64,000 nt of DNA, from positions 2,170,001 to 2,234,000 of the forward strand of contig JAVLRN010000004.1 of NCBI GenBank assembly GCA_032821775.1, given 5' to 3'. This document shows, piece after piece, positions 20,707 to 32,289 of this stretch (position 1 is the first letter of the stretch; each line of letters begins with the position of its first letter). Source of the stretch: Sanguinoderma infundibulare. Lineage: Eukaryota > Basidiomycota > Agaricomycetes > Polyporales > Polyporaceae. The notes below the pieces were generated by a model. The model ran no database searches and was not told where the DNA came from. It was given only the letters and a program-made list of their open reading frames with translations. Made by a program: the position numbers and the translations under genes.

Positions 20707-21648
20707 GCCCTAGGCACCGAGGGCCGCGTACGTCTGCACGCTACTCTGTATCATGTCCGGCCGCCCGCCGTGGTCGCTTATGTATGTATATTTGCCTCGT
20801 CCCCCGCCCCGTCTTTGTTCTGTGGATTGCGCAGTCCTGTCCCGTCCCGTCTTGATATGTATCACTCAGACTCTAGTCATCGTAATCACCTCGGACTGAC
20901 CATACTGTACGGCTACTACTCTCCGGTACTCACGCCCGTCGCATGCATGCCTTTGAATTCCGCCTTCAGCAAAGACGAATCAAGTTTACTTATGTACCGA
21001 CAGCTTCTCAAGGATATATGCACGCCCGTCCATGCCGAGATCTTCTGGAGGAGTTTGTCCATTCGATAGCGTACACCACACATGATATTGCCATATGCAT
21101 GTATGCGTTTCGCCCCTGGCGCCATGTACACGAACCCTCGACGCGCGCACGCCTCGAATATATGCACTCTAGCCCGTCTTTGTCGTCGTCGTCATCATCG
21201 GTAGTGTACACTAGTGGGAGCGTTCATTCCGACATAAAGCGAGAAGGTCAAAAAGTCACAAGCACGAGAGAGAGAGAGGAAGACAAAGAAAAAGAGGTAA
21301 GATGAAGACGCGGGAGACGGGGCGAAGAGGACAGAAGAAGGCATGCACGACAGAAATTGTGGCAAAACTAGTGGATGCAGACAGGACGCGAAGACGTCGA
21401 GGTTGGTGGACCATATACACGGCTAAGAAGCTAACGCGGATATAGATAGATGAGTAGACATGAGGGATGGAAGAAATGGGGGGGTCGACTAGAGGCGGGG
21501 GAATCTGTGGGGATATGTGTGCCGACGATGGGGATGTGGATTAGAAAGGTGGAAGGGAAGGAGCACGAACGGTCCGTCCAGCCGAACACAGACGTAAACC
21601 GCAAAAAAAAACCAAACCGGGGAGTCGAGAGCAGACCGGAAGAGGGGC
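20707..21648. other. Convergent 3' intergenic region
   Basis: Spacer between the 3' ends of CNOT11 and CLA4. It holds simple-sequence patches (GTCGTCGTCATCATC near 21185; purine-rich GAGAGAGAGG near 21270) and no convincing frame. Confidence 0.6.
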
Positions 21649-24600
21649 TCATGACGCCTGCCTGTTGTTGCGGAACCGGAGCAGAGGCGCGAGCCCTGAC
21701 AACGCGCAAGCCTTCTTCAAGAACTCGTGCTGCAACAATGGCTTCAGCAAACGCGACGAAGCGCGACGTACAGGGCAAGGGGCGCGTACCTCCAACAACT
21801 CGTCGGCAGTTGCTCGGCTCTTGACGTCCACGCACAGACACACGCTCAGGAAGCCCTTCAATTCCCGCGAGAGTGCATCGGGCTTCTTGAGCGTAGGGGT
21901 ACCGTTCGTCGCGATGAGGTAGAGAGCCTTGAGAGGCTCCTCGTCGAGGTATGGCGGCTCGTTCTCGATCATCTCGATGGCCATGATACCAAGCGACCAG
22001 ATGTCGACCTTGGCACCATACTCCTTTTGCTTGACGACCTCAGGAGCCATCCAGTACGGCGTGCCGACCATAGTCGCACGCTTCGACTTCTGGTCCGTGA
22101 GCTTGGCACAGAAACCGAAATCGGCTGCGTATATTGTCAGGACGAACAGCAGAATCATGGAAGAGATAATACGCACTGATCTTGACATGACCCTGAGCGT
22201 CGAGCAGGACGTTATCCGACTTGATGTCACGGTGGATGATGGATTGACTGTGGAGGTGACAGAGACCCTTGCAAGTCTACGCTTGCGCGGTCAGCCACGC
22301 CAGAACCCCGCAAAACTCAGCGAGCCGCGACGCACCTCGAAGCAAATACTGGAGATCTGGTCCTCCTCAAGCGTGTTGTTCTCAATAATGTCCGTGAGCG
22401 CACCGCCCTCCATGTACTCCATTACGACCCAGAGCTCGTTGCTCTTCACGAGGTACGAGTCCAAAAAGTTCACGATGTTCGGGTGCTGGCTCTCCTTCAT
22501 CACCAAGATCTCGTTCACGATGAGCTCCTTGCGTGGCTGGTTCGACAGGTCCATCTCCTTGATCGCGACCTTCTTACCCGTCGCATGCACCTTTGCGACA
22601 TAGACGTGCCCGGAAGCGCCCTGACCGACCTTGCGAATCTTGGAGTACAGCGCCTTGGGGTCGTCCGAGCTGACCACGCTCCGGAGCTTCTCCATGATCT
22701 GCGCCTCGTTCATTGTGCTGATCCGCTTCTCCTTCTCCACCTTTGGCTTCTCGAGCGCGGCGGCGGCGGCGGCCACGCCTCCGCTCCGCTCATCGTCGCC
22801 CGTGCCGGTGACGATGACTGCTGGTGTCTCCTTGGGACCCAGAGGCTTCTTCGTAGGCTGGAGAGGCTTGACGGGCGGGGGACCAACGGTGGCGCCGGCA
22901 GCGCCAGGAGCGGGGTAAATTGCGGGCTGGCCGACCGCAGGCGAAGATTTGGCGGGAGCGATATTAGGTCTTTGCAATGACGGACCCTGCCTGTCCAATG
23001 AGTCTTTGCGCTCGGGCTGCTGCATGAGCCCCGGGGGCTTCGTTATCTGGGTTTCTGTAGGCGGCCCCTGTGCTTTCGCACGAAGTCGGAGCTCTGCAGA
23101 CGAGGGCGAGTGGTCTGGCAGTGAGGGCTTGGCCAGGTTGGGCGCGGGTGGCGCGGGCCGGTTCGCTGACAGGAGGGGACGTTGCGGAGCTGGCCGCGAT
23201 GCCTGAAGTTGGTTTGGTGCGCCCATGGGCGGGATGGGGGGCCGAAGTGCGGCGTTGGTCTGTGCGGCAGAGACCGTGTTGGCATGTTGGAGGTGCGAAC
23301 CGTTGACGACCTCCGCCGCGCGCGCGAGGGCGGCCTGAGTGCCATTGACAGCGTCACCGTTGAGATGGGCAGGGGCAGAATCTTGTCGTTTGATAGCGGG
23401 CCTATCGTTCAGTGGCGAGATCTTGGTGATACCGACACCGCCAAGACCGGTGCCGGCATTGAAGCGGGGCGCGCTCGACGTGTCCGAGTAGGGAGAGAGG
23501 GTAGATGATGAGGCGTACGAAGAGCCCGTGCTGCGACCGCCACTGAGGTTTGAGTATCCCATCTCCTCCATCTCCCGCTTCTGATGATCGGTGTAGAACT
23601 CGAGGACATCGAGCACGGCCTGCGGGTCTTTCGCGTAGTCTTCTCGTGTAATCGCGGACTTTGTGAGCAGCTTGCTCCACGCATCTGGCAAACCCTGAAT
23701 GCGACTATCGGCACGAGCTCATGAGCGATGACTGGATCACGCACCGTAAATGCACCCGAGACGGGATCAAAGCCGACGTGAACTTTGTGCACAAAGTTGG
23801 TCGGGTTGCTCACACCCATCAGCGGGCTTCGCGAGTAGATATCATCCTGCCACCCGTACAGCTCCTCGTCGCTCTTGAGGGAGAAGTATACCCGCTTATC
23901 CTTGGTCTCCAAGAGCAGGCAATACGGTTTGAGGTCCGTCCGCTCGATGTTGGCAATATCTGCTAGGCTGATCTGGCTCTGAGATTGTGGTGACGTCTAA
24001 GGAGATGCGCAGACCATGTCAGCACTCGCGGTGAAAAAGATGCGATCTAGACAGCAGGCCAAGCCCCCTGCTCGACACGAGGAGAGTTATGGGAAATTGG
24101 TGAGCCAGCAACGTGTGTGCATCATTTCCCGAGAACAAAGAAGGGGGAAAGATGCGGAGAGAAGGTTGGGTGGCCCCCAGTGGCCCCAGGATACCCCTGC
24201 CAGGCTTTGCCCGCCGTGTTAATCAGTGCGAAGCAGATGGTTCGCAGAGTTTTCGGACGGGACTGGGGCCGCGTTATCAACGACTGATGAGTGCTGGCCC
24301 TGCCAGCAAAGCTGGGCGGCCATGGCCAAATGGAACAAGGGATAGCACTGCACCCGAGGAGACTTGTGAGCCTTCAATGACAGCCGTCTTCTATGTCCGC
24401 TGGGGTGCGACCTGCTGGTAGGCTACTGTTCCCAAGCGGGGGACGTCGAAGCCTCCAACTGTAACTTTGGCGGGCACAGGCACCGACTCATCGATGGTTG
24501 GGGGCTGGGGACTAGCGCGCCGTACTGGACGCAACCCAAAAGTGTAGGGGTCGAAGAGGGCGGGGACGACGGCAGGCGGGATGCCACGACAGCAGAGCGG

Positions 24601-24945
24601 GCGACTCACCTCGTTCTTGTGTATGGACAGCGTCTGCTCCTTCAAGACAAGCCACTTGGGCCGCCAAAGCCAGGAGACGATGCCGTCCTCCTTGACGGCG
24701 ACGACACCGCTCCGGACGATGTGGGAGCTGTTGATCATGTCCGAGTTGCGGTTTGGGGAGCCGCCGATGCCGGTGTAGTTTGGGGCGTAGGAGGAGCTGG
24801 ATGGGGAGGAGGTGCCGACGGAGAAGGAGGAGGCGTAGCCGGAGTTGGAGAGTACGTTCTGGATGTCGTTGCCGCGGCGGATCGGCGCCGCGGGTGCCGG
24901 ACGCGAGGGCGTAAGCGAGGCGGAAGTGACCTGGTAGTGCGCCAT
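21649..24945 (-). CDS. CLA4: PAK-family protein kinase Cla4
   Basis: Six exons (24945-24610, 23996-23745, 23694-22336, 22276-22177, 22124-21790, 21729-21649), 820 residues. A PH domain spans the first junction ([20 protein letters not shown]... [18 protein letters not shown]). The CRIB/p21-binding motif is [20 protein letters not shown], followed by a Pro-rich linker with PPxPP-type SH3 ligands. The kinase domain is complete: [12 protein letters not shown] loop, VAIK lysine, [25 protein letters not shown] plus CRIB plus Ste20-type kinase is the Cla4 layout, a Cdc42 effector in polarity and septation. Intron 1 (613 nt) is ten times longer than the others. CLA4 is reported near the B mating-type locus in several Agaricomycetes, which fits the neighbourhood. 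Confidence 0.95.
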
Positions 24946-25500
24946 GGCGGGCTTATACGCACGTCGCTAGTGGACAAATCAGGATGGCGGTCGATCGGGC
25001 CTCGCGGGCGCAGACGCAACGAGGGGCAGACGCGGGGGACGAGCCAGGGCGCGGGCGGGCGACTAGGGTGGTGGTACAACAACAGCGGGAGATGGGGGTC
25101 GTCAGAGTCGTGCGCCGTCGTGTTTTCTTCGTCGTCGTCGTCGTCGTCGATGGCGTCGGGCACTCGGGTCGCGGGCGATGGGGTTGCTGGGTCTGTTCGA
25201 GGTCGACGAGGTCCGATGCAAATGTTCCCTGCCTTCTCCGGATTGGACGACCATTCTCATTGGCTGACCAATCCCGCGGATCTACCCGCCGTCCTATTGT
25301 CACGGCAACCACCCTCGGAAAAAACATAGCTATCTCTTGTCTATCTCTTCCACTTCAACCCTCCAGAGGTCCTCAATACTCCAACAGACGCATCCCCATT
25401 CAACCCATGCTATCCAAAGATCGCATACATGCACCAACGCATGCAGTGTTTCCTTCGCAAACATGCCCGCCACCGTCCAGTCCGTTGCTGCAGAGTTCCA
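24946..25500. other. CLA4 upstream region
   Basis: Promoter-side spacer with a GTCGTCGTC simple repeat (25125-25150) and pyrimidine-rich stretches. Overlapping long frames on both strands here are low-complexity artefacts. Confidence 0.5.
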
Positions 25501-25559
25501 TATCCAAATCGAAAAGTTCCATGTAGTCGAGGAAGCTTGATGGACACATTACTTCCTGT

Positions 25560-25945
25560 GCTAGCTAGCTGCTTGAACGTTGAACCAAGGCCGTCGAATC
25601 TGAACGATACAATTTGTTGGTAGGAAACTCGGCCGGACACAGCATTCCGATCGACGCTGGCCGACCACGACCGATGTGACCGATGTCGCTCCGCAAAAGT
25701 GGTACAAAGTCATCGAGCGCGTCGCCATGCATGCTTGAGATCGCTGCAGCGAGTTACTGGAGACCTGGAGGGCGGGCCAAGGCAATGGAAAGCATGCAGG
25801 GGGGAAAGTACTTGGCGACCTGTGGCGATTCGCGTCGAGACGGGCAAGACAGCGTGTGGCTCAGGCTCAGCTGGGTTGCGACACTCCATGGAAGACTCGC
25901 CGAAGTCTCTGGCACCGTGTGTTCGCTGGCGTCCTGCCACCGTGG
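25560..25945 (-). pseudogene. STE3-type pheromone receptor relic (GPCR fragment)
   Basis: Across two minus-strand frames the sequence reads CRNPAEPEPHAV, VSTRIATGRQV and then, after a one-base shift, FPPCMLSIALARP. This resembles the STE3 stretch from extracellular loop 1 into transmembrane helix 3 (S-I-V-W-R-N...A-P-V-W-C-D-x-S-T-R-I-x-x-G...P-A-C-x-L-C-I). About 85 codons further, QIVSFRFDG resembles the receptor block Y-I-V-Q-G-H-R-F-D. The WCD codons appear mutated. Order and spacing fit, but the frame is broken and the N-terminus and later helices were not found. It sits just upstream of CLA4. Confidence 0.45.
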
Positions 25946-27164
25946 TCTATTGCCTAGCCGCGTAAGATGCGGGCCGAGCATTGGGACCATTGTTGCTGAA
26001 GCTGAGATAGCCTGAGTGTAAGGTACCAGATCGACGGAGGCCTTCGCAACTTCGGCCTAACGACGAGGGAGTGAGTTACTGTAGACATGTGAAGAAAGTA
26101 CAGTGCCTCCATCGCGCACTGTGAATGAGCAGCCCTGTCGCTTGCCGCGTAAAACCGGGCTCGCGCACCAGTCGCTTCGAGGAGGTGCAGGAAACCGGTA
26201 AAGTTGTCACTATGATACAAGCCTGCAAAGAACGCGCTGTTACTTGATACAGATTGATAGCCAGGGATAGCACAACATCGGGACGCACAATTTGCAAGCT
26301 GCCGACCGTGATCGCGAATGACGTAGAACGCTTACGAACACCGCACCATTTGAGGGATGCTGACCTCTCTGGAGTTGTGTCTCCGCATCGCGCAATCCTA
26401 CCGGTACTGGTGCGCAACTGTCCACCTGGAGCGCAGGATGAACTCTTGCCGCGGTTGGGCTCGCAGTCCCTGTGTACCGGAGCAACAACTCCGCATGCAC
26501 GCAACACTGGGGCAAGAAAGAATCGGCCAAGCTATGTTGCTGCATTCTTGTTGGGTAGCAAGCCCCAAAGAGATTCCTGCTCACCTGACGTCTGCATGGC
26601 CTCTTGCTAGTCTCCGGCCTCTTGCTCACATAGGCTCCGAATGCACACGGACGGCTCGGGACGGTCGGGGAAAGCCAATGCCGGTGCAATACAGACTATC
26701 ATTGAGCGATCCATGCATGCTCCTTGGGTACCTGGCGGGAGATCCGCATTCAGAACGCGTAAATGTCGGCTCTCGGGGCATGCAGAGGACTGCCACTGAG
26801 GGAAGGAGAATCGACAAGGAGCAAGGAGACCAGAATGTGGCACGCAGAAGCGCGAGGATTCGCCGCACTTGAAGCGAGGTTGCATGAGACATTGCGAGAA
26901 ATGGAGTAGAAACGCACCAAGACCATGAAAGAGAAGTTCTGGGTCTCCACAGTTTCTTCATGCTCGTGGCGATCCCTCTATACAAAGCGGGGCCATTAGA
27001 GGAACGAACTCACCAAAGACAGGCACCACGGGAGCAAAAAACCGGCGCATACATCTACGTTGAACATGGGAACGCGCAGAAGGGATGGTGGCAAAGAGAA
27101 ATTGCAGATAGATGAGGGATAGCAAGGAGCAATACAGCACCATACATGCCAGTAATAGAGTAGT
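25946..27164. other. Unassigned stretch, possible decayed coding DNA
   Basis: Many overlapping 60-170-codon frames on both strands, none with a recognisable domain. The high density of open but unrelated frames resembles degenerated coding sequence of the receptor region. Confidence 0.35.
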
Positions 27165-27646
27165 CTACTTGTTCTTGGTTGCCCTGCAGATATATCGAGA
27201 CTGTGTAAGAAAGTGGTCATGAATGGGAGAGATAATGGGACGCACTTATAAGTGAACCGTTTCCTAGTGATCGCAAACTCGCCCAGCTTATGCCCGACCA
27301 TGTCCTGCGTCACCGTCACGGGGACATAGTCCTTGCCATTGTGCACCATGAAACGCAACCTTCACGAAACAAGACGGAGCGCACTGTGGTAAGTGTCTCT
27401 GGAACACAGAGATCTTCAAAGGGTGAAGAGACGCACCCAATGAAGTTGGGGAGGATGGTGCATGACCGAGCCTGTGTCTTGATGGCAACGTTGCTCTCAA
27501 GAGCGTGTTTGAGGTTGGGAAATGCGACGAAGAACGGCCCTGGTAGACACAGACAATGTTCAGGAGCACTGGCTGGACGTTAAAGAAGATGAGAACATAC
27601 CCTTCCATGCCGACCTCGCGCCCTGCACGACCGCCGTTGGCAACAT
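27165..27646 (-). CDS. Mitochondrial ribosomal protein uS19m
   Basis: Four exons (27646-27601, 27539-27437, 27359-27246, 27183-27165) encode 93 residues. The start [19 protein letters not shown] leads into [15 protein letters not shown] and [20 protein letters not shown], then [14 protein letters not shown]. This is the bacterial-type S19 fold (R-x-R-S/C-x-I-x-P-x-x-x-G...V-x-N-G...P-V...M-V-G-H-K-L-G-E-F). It is distinct from the cytosolic eukaryotic uS19 and therefore mitochondrial. It belongs to the small-subunit head near the A site. The final exon is only 19 nt (G plus six codons ending ATKNK, stop). All junctions are GT-AG and frame-consistent. It is divergently arranged with the membrane-protein gene. 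Confidence 0.9.
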
Positions 27647-27887
27647 CGTATAAAGCTGCGGGCGTCTGCAGAGGCGGGCGTGACTGCGGACATACGCATC
27701 ACGCAGCGTGTGACGCTGCGGTCACTGCGGGAGTGCGCAGGAAGAAGACAAGCTCCTCGAAATCGCAGCATTCCGCCGCTCGCTCTCCTCCTCGTCTCCT
27801 GCGGCGTGGCCCGCACAACGCCCCTTTATGCTGCACCACCCCCAGTAATCGGGCGCGACCTCCTGGCAGTGCGCATTCACGACCGCC

Positions 27888-28962
27888 ATGCCCGCCGTTC
27901 CTTCACGGCTCCAACCTCGCGATCTGGTGGCGCGAGCGCCCCAGATTGCGGACACTTCAGCGTCAACGACGACTAGCACCGGCAGCGTCACGACCACAAC
28001 ATCGATCGCAACCACTACCCCTAACTCCTCCACCGGTCATGGCGATACAACCTTCACCAGCACCCCAACGCGGCTCGCGGGAAGCTCTGCAGTGCCAAGC
28101 ACCTTCGGTTCGACTACTTCCGATACACCGTTCTTCCCAGGTCCAACAATAACACCGGCAGGGGACGACCAGTCCCTCCAACACACAAAGGTATGCAACT
28201 ACACCAGTCCAACCCAATTCAGGCGGGGAGTTGGTGTGATTGAGCTTCCCGGCATTCCTTCAGGGTGCCGTCGAGAGTGTGCTCGTAGCGGTCGCCGTAG
28301 TGCTTGTCCTCGCACTTGTGCTTTGGAGGTCAGTGACGCTCGTTGATCCCCGAACGTCCTGTGCGCCCAACTTCATGCTCAGGATCGTCCGGCTGCGGCG
28401 AAGTGGCCGATCCCTGCGAGAATTCTTCAATGCCCATCCTCAACCCGATGTCCCTCCCCGTCCCCGCGAGGTCCCCCGTACAACCGGTCTTCCCTACGCC
28501 CCCGCTCCTCCCGTCTCCGTCATTTATGATACGCTCGCGGTGCCCGTCCCCCTCCTCTATCGCGGGGATATACTCCCCTTTGAAGGGCGCAGGCGGGGCC
28601 GTCGAACCCGCGCTGGAGACGTAGATTCGCGAGGACGGCGCGGGGACATAGCACATCCGGACGATCCAGAAGAGTTCTTGCCCGAATACGACGACAAGGA
28701 TGTCCTGCCCAGATACCAAGACGTGCAGCGCGGGAGCCCCAGCCGAATAGGCACCGGCATGGGCGGGATGGGGATCGTAGAGGGAAGGTCGCCGAACGGT
28801 GCAGGCGAGGTAGGCGATACGATACCTTTGGTCACCCGGATGCAGCTCTCCAGCACCGTGACCCTGGACGACGGCAATCCACAGGGGCCGTCGTCGGCCG
28901 GTTCGCATGAAGGACGCGAGACACACGACGACCACAACGAGACTCAACAGCGCACTCACTAA
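27888..28962 (+). CDS. Single-pass membrane protein, Ser/Thr-rich ectodomain
   Basis: Exons 27888-28190, 28264-28328 and 28383-28962 give 315 residues. The N-terminal roughly 100 residues are Thr/Ser-rich, a likely O-glycosylated exterior. Then a hydrophobic span AVESVLVAVAVVLVLALVLW (about residues 102-121) is followed by a basic stop-transfer segment RIVRLRRSGRS. The cytosolic tail is Pro-rich (HPQPDVPPRPREVP) and holds EFLPEYDDKDVLPRYQDV, two LPxY motifs in an acidic context that could bind WW or arrestin-type adaptors. No signal peptide is evident, so it may be a type III protein or the start may be further upstream. No family recognised. The short second intron is needed to keep the tail frame. 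Confidence 0.65.
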
Positions 28963-29611
28963 ACCAATTGGTGAGCGGATATTTGAACACTCGTTCCTCT
29001 CCTCTTGACAGATACGACAGTGATACCACGGGACTTGGCAAGAGATAGCTTATACGTTGTCCGGTAGTTGTACAGACTCTTGTTATCTGACCCGCGGATA
29101 TACCTCACTCACTGATACTTAGCTATGCACCATTTGTACTCTAGCTGTTGGCTTCATTATGATGCTCGCAATCGACTGCTTTTGCCGTATATGACGTCAG
29201 TATACGAGCGCTTGTATGACGGCATACAATGAGTATACAATGCGAAAGAATTAAAGTTCGCAGTGGCTAACTTCGGAATACCTGGGATACACATTGCCCC
29301 CATTTCCTCATCAAGAAAAGCGTCGATGCGCGGCCTACAGCGGTGAGCATCTGACTGTAGTTGAGGAGACGTGACGCTAATGCACCACCACAGGCCCCTC
29401 AGTTAAACGAGCATCGAGGGTCAGGCTCCTCACCGCATCATTTGCTCCATTCACCTGCCAAGGTAATCAAGTGGAATCCACGGAGACGTCATGCTGAGGA
29501 ACAGTCAGGATCAGCCAGGATGCTCAGCGTATATAATGGACTGGGATCTGAGCGGTGAGCCTCAAGAGTCGAAAGGCACACACTCGAGATCACCGCCCAC
29601 ATCGCACAGCG

Positions 29612-29640
29612 CATCATCATCATCATCATCATCATCATCA
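29612..29640 (+). repeat. (CAT)n microsatellite before a start codon
   Basis: About ten CAT/TCA units ending two bases before the ATG at 29643, hence within the 5' UTR of the CsbD-like gene. Confidence 0.85.
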
Positions 29641-29642
29641 TA

Positions 29643-30097
29643 ATGTCCTACAGCGGCAACGAACCAAGGTGCGCCTCATTCACCCCCTCCCCTCCCCTGC
29701 ATCACCCGCCCGCTGACATGACGATTACCTGTCGTCGCTCTGCAGCAAGACCTCTGGCCAGTACCACTCCGCCAAGGGCACCGCCGAGGAGACCGTCGGC
29801 AACGTGGCCGGGCTCGAGGGCTGGCAGCGCGCCGGCGCGGAGGAGCGCGCGCGCGGCGAGAGCGAGTACAAGGCCGCGCAGGCCCAGGGCCACGCCGAGG
29901 GCACCCAGGACCGCGTCGGCGGCCGCAAGGACGCGATCTTCGGCGCGGTCAAGGGCGACCGCGAGCAGGAGGCGAGCGGTAAGCATTCTCCGAGCTGCTC
30001 GAAAGCGAAGAGAGGAGATGCTGACGAGGACGGCGGTGCAGGTAACGTCCGCCGCGACCAGGGCGAGGCGCAGCAGAGCGTCAACCGTCCGTTCTGA
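29643..30097 (+). CDS. CsbD-like stress-response protein
   Basis: Exons 29643-29668, 29746-29978 and 30042-30097 encode 104 residues. The body SAKGTAEETVGNVAGLEGW, then YKAAQAQGHAEGTQDRVGG and KKDAIFGAVKGD-like repeats, is the hydrophilic Gly/Ala/Lys/Glu pattern of CsbD/YjbJ-type proteins. In basidiomycetes these are often annotated as Hmp1-like mismatch- or cruciform-binding proteins. It ends QGEAQQSVNRPF. Such proteins are small, soluble and induced by general stress in bacteria; the fungal role is not firmly known. The 26-nt first exon and both GT-AG introns keep frame. Confidence 0.82.
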
Positions 30098-31427
30098 GCG
30101 GTCGGCGGAGGTGCTGGACTCGCGATTATGTCGTGTAGCAGCCACATCTTTGTAACTATAGCGCAGACAATAATGCGGACGTATCATGCCGACAGAGAGC
30201 TTCCCCGAGCTTGCGTATTGTCATTGAGGCTCGCGACCGCGAGATGTGTAGCTGTCCTTGACGACACACAATTGCAAGGAAGCGCGTCCGTTCGGGCTTC
30301 CGAACGACGACGACGAGCCTCCCGCCGGACGTCAATTCCGCTCGGAAGCTTGAAGCATGCGTGAATGCCAGCGTCGAATAGACTCGCGCGGGGTCCGCGG
30401 AACGTGGTGATGCCAAGGTCATGGGTGTCATTGCATATACGCGTGCCAGAGGTTCAGTGGTATGTAACCCGAGTGTTCGAGTAAAACTACAACAGCCCTA
30501 TCGATAGTCCGATCGGAAGGTCCGTGAATGTCGTCTACCTACGTAGTAAGCACTAGAGTTATGCGGGTAACGCAAAAAAAGACGAAGTCCATGATAGAAA
30601 TACAACAGCAACAACAGTATCCGTCCACATAGAGGAGAGCCGCCTTCGCGACCCTCCTCGTGCGTAGTAGTGTATCGAAATAACGGTTCTCCCCCCACTG
30701 CCCCCCTCCGCTCTCTTTCTATCCTACACGGGCATACTACCACATGCGGACCGGCGACCGTGCTGAAGGGAAGCGCGAAGACGAACGCGAAAGGCCGAAC
30801 GTAAGGAAACCAGCACGGAAAGCAACACGACGGGAACCGAGACAGAGCCGAAGAGCGGACCGAGGAAGGGAAGAGGGACCCGGGGCGGGGTGGCGAAGCG
30901 TGCAAATGGATAATTTACCGCATGGGGCGCATGCAAGGGGACACGTCGGCGGATGGCGCGACGTAAGGGTGACGGAAGGGAAACAGCCGTGAGCGTGGAG
31001 AGGGGTGACGGGAGAGGCGAGCGAATAACGAGTGTGCGCGATGCGTCGAGCGTCGAGTTCGGCTGTGGGCCTCGGGCGAGAAGAAGTGCACGAGGCGGTC
31101 GCGTGGTTCTGATCCAGTCATGGAAGCAGGAATGAGGCTGGCGCATGGGGTGTGGTGGAGAGCGCGTGCGCGAGACGGCGGACGGTGGTGTTATCAGAGT
31201 GGAGGGGTGTCGCGGAAGGGAGGGAGGATGGTCTCGCGCGCGCGATTATGGTGGGGTCGCGGTATGATGAGAGGTGAGGCGTCGATGATAAGTTACGCAT
31301 GCTGGGGGGCGTGGCTGAGGGTGCTCTCTGAAAGGCCGAAAGTCAGTCTTCGGCTTTATGCTCAATGCAGCACATTCCCTTACTCACCTAAAGAGCACAT
31401 TCATGGGTGTGGTGCGTCCGCCGCGGA
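30098..31427. other. Intergenic, no gene recognised
   Basis: Arg/Pro/Ser-biased open frames overlap on both strands at 30500-31150, as expected from GC-rich low-complexity DNA. No domain, conserved splice pattern or CaaX ending was found. Confidence 0.5.
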
Positions 31428-31565
31428 TTAAGCGACGACGCACCCGGAGTGCCAGGTGTAGTTCACGCTGTCGTGGTCGACGAAGGTCTCCTCGAGCTCT
31501 TCTTCAGAAGAGACTACGGGGTCGTCGGCCTGGATGGGAGAAGCGATGACGAAGAAAGCGTCCAT
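31428..31565 (-). CDS. Mating pheromone precursor 1 (CaaX CVVA)
   Basis: 45 residues from ATG at 31565. It starts MDAFFVIASP and ends YTWHSGCVVA, a C-terminal CaaX box for farnesylation, aaX cleavage and carboxymethylation. The middle is acidic (SSEEELEE). It resembles the two other precursors in the window at both ends: MDAFF at the start and HSGC before the last three residues. The N-terminal processing site is probably around Val-Asp-His-Asp, giving a lipopeptide of about 13 residues; this is inference. It would activate an STE3-type receptor of another mating specificity. A TATA-like ACATAAAAGC lies about 100 bp upstream. Confidence 0.92.
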   Translation of the reverse strand: MDAFFVIASPIQADDPVVSSEEELEETFVDHDSVNYTWHSGCVVA

Positions 31566-31660
31566 GGAGGAGGGAAGAGTAGTGTACAAGTGGTGGCTTA
31601 GTGCCGAGAGAGGAAGTCGTTGTGGGTTTCGTTGGCAGGTTCGTTGGGGCGTGTCTCGAG

Positions 31661-31670
31661 GCTTTTATGT
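31661..31670 (-). promoter_or_regulatory. TATA-like box of pheromone gene 1
   Basis: ACATAAAAGC on the minus strand, 96-105 bp before the ATG at 31565. Confidence 0.5.
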
Positions 31671-32289
31671 TGTCGGCCAGCGACAGGTGCGTGCGTGGGG
31701 TGCAAGGACCAGTGGCGGACATGCACAGGTTATGAGACGACGGAAGGACAATAACAATGAGCGGACGCCGGCCCTCGAGACATTGCATTTGCATATGGGA
31801 ATGATGCCATGGTTAGACTGCGCCGGGAAACAGTCATCCAGGGCCCACTTCCGGATCGGTTTCGTGTCGGACATCCAGAGCGGGATCGGATCTCGTCCAC
31901 GATGTCGTCCTCACCAACTTGGCATTTACTCGCCGGGGTCCGGTGGCTGTTCACTTTCCGACGGTTAAAGACCGGAGTGTGGAGTCATGGACTGCGCTCG
32001 CTCATGACATTATGGCCCGAATGCATGCCTCTCCCCTACGTCTTTTGGGCTCCAACCAGTGCAAGAGCAAGCGGAACTCACCTGGGGCAACCGCCTTCCG
32101 TCTCCATTTACGACACGAGTGCGAACCGCGGTTCGCACAGTATTATCAAGAGCGTCCGCATGTAGGGCATGCTCTATTGTCCTGCGCCCTACCGACGGGT
32201 GATGAGCGCGAGATACGCACGGATCGTGAATTGGGAAGCGCGGAAGCGACATTGACGAAATCGCATACAAATTCGCACCGAGGCATCAC

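Noticed and set aside
25540..25623. Short ORF starting MDTLLPV as a fourth pheromone
   Set aside because: It ends in TICW, so Cys is at the second-last position and there is no CaaX box.
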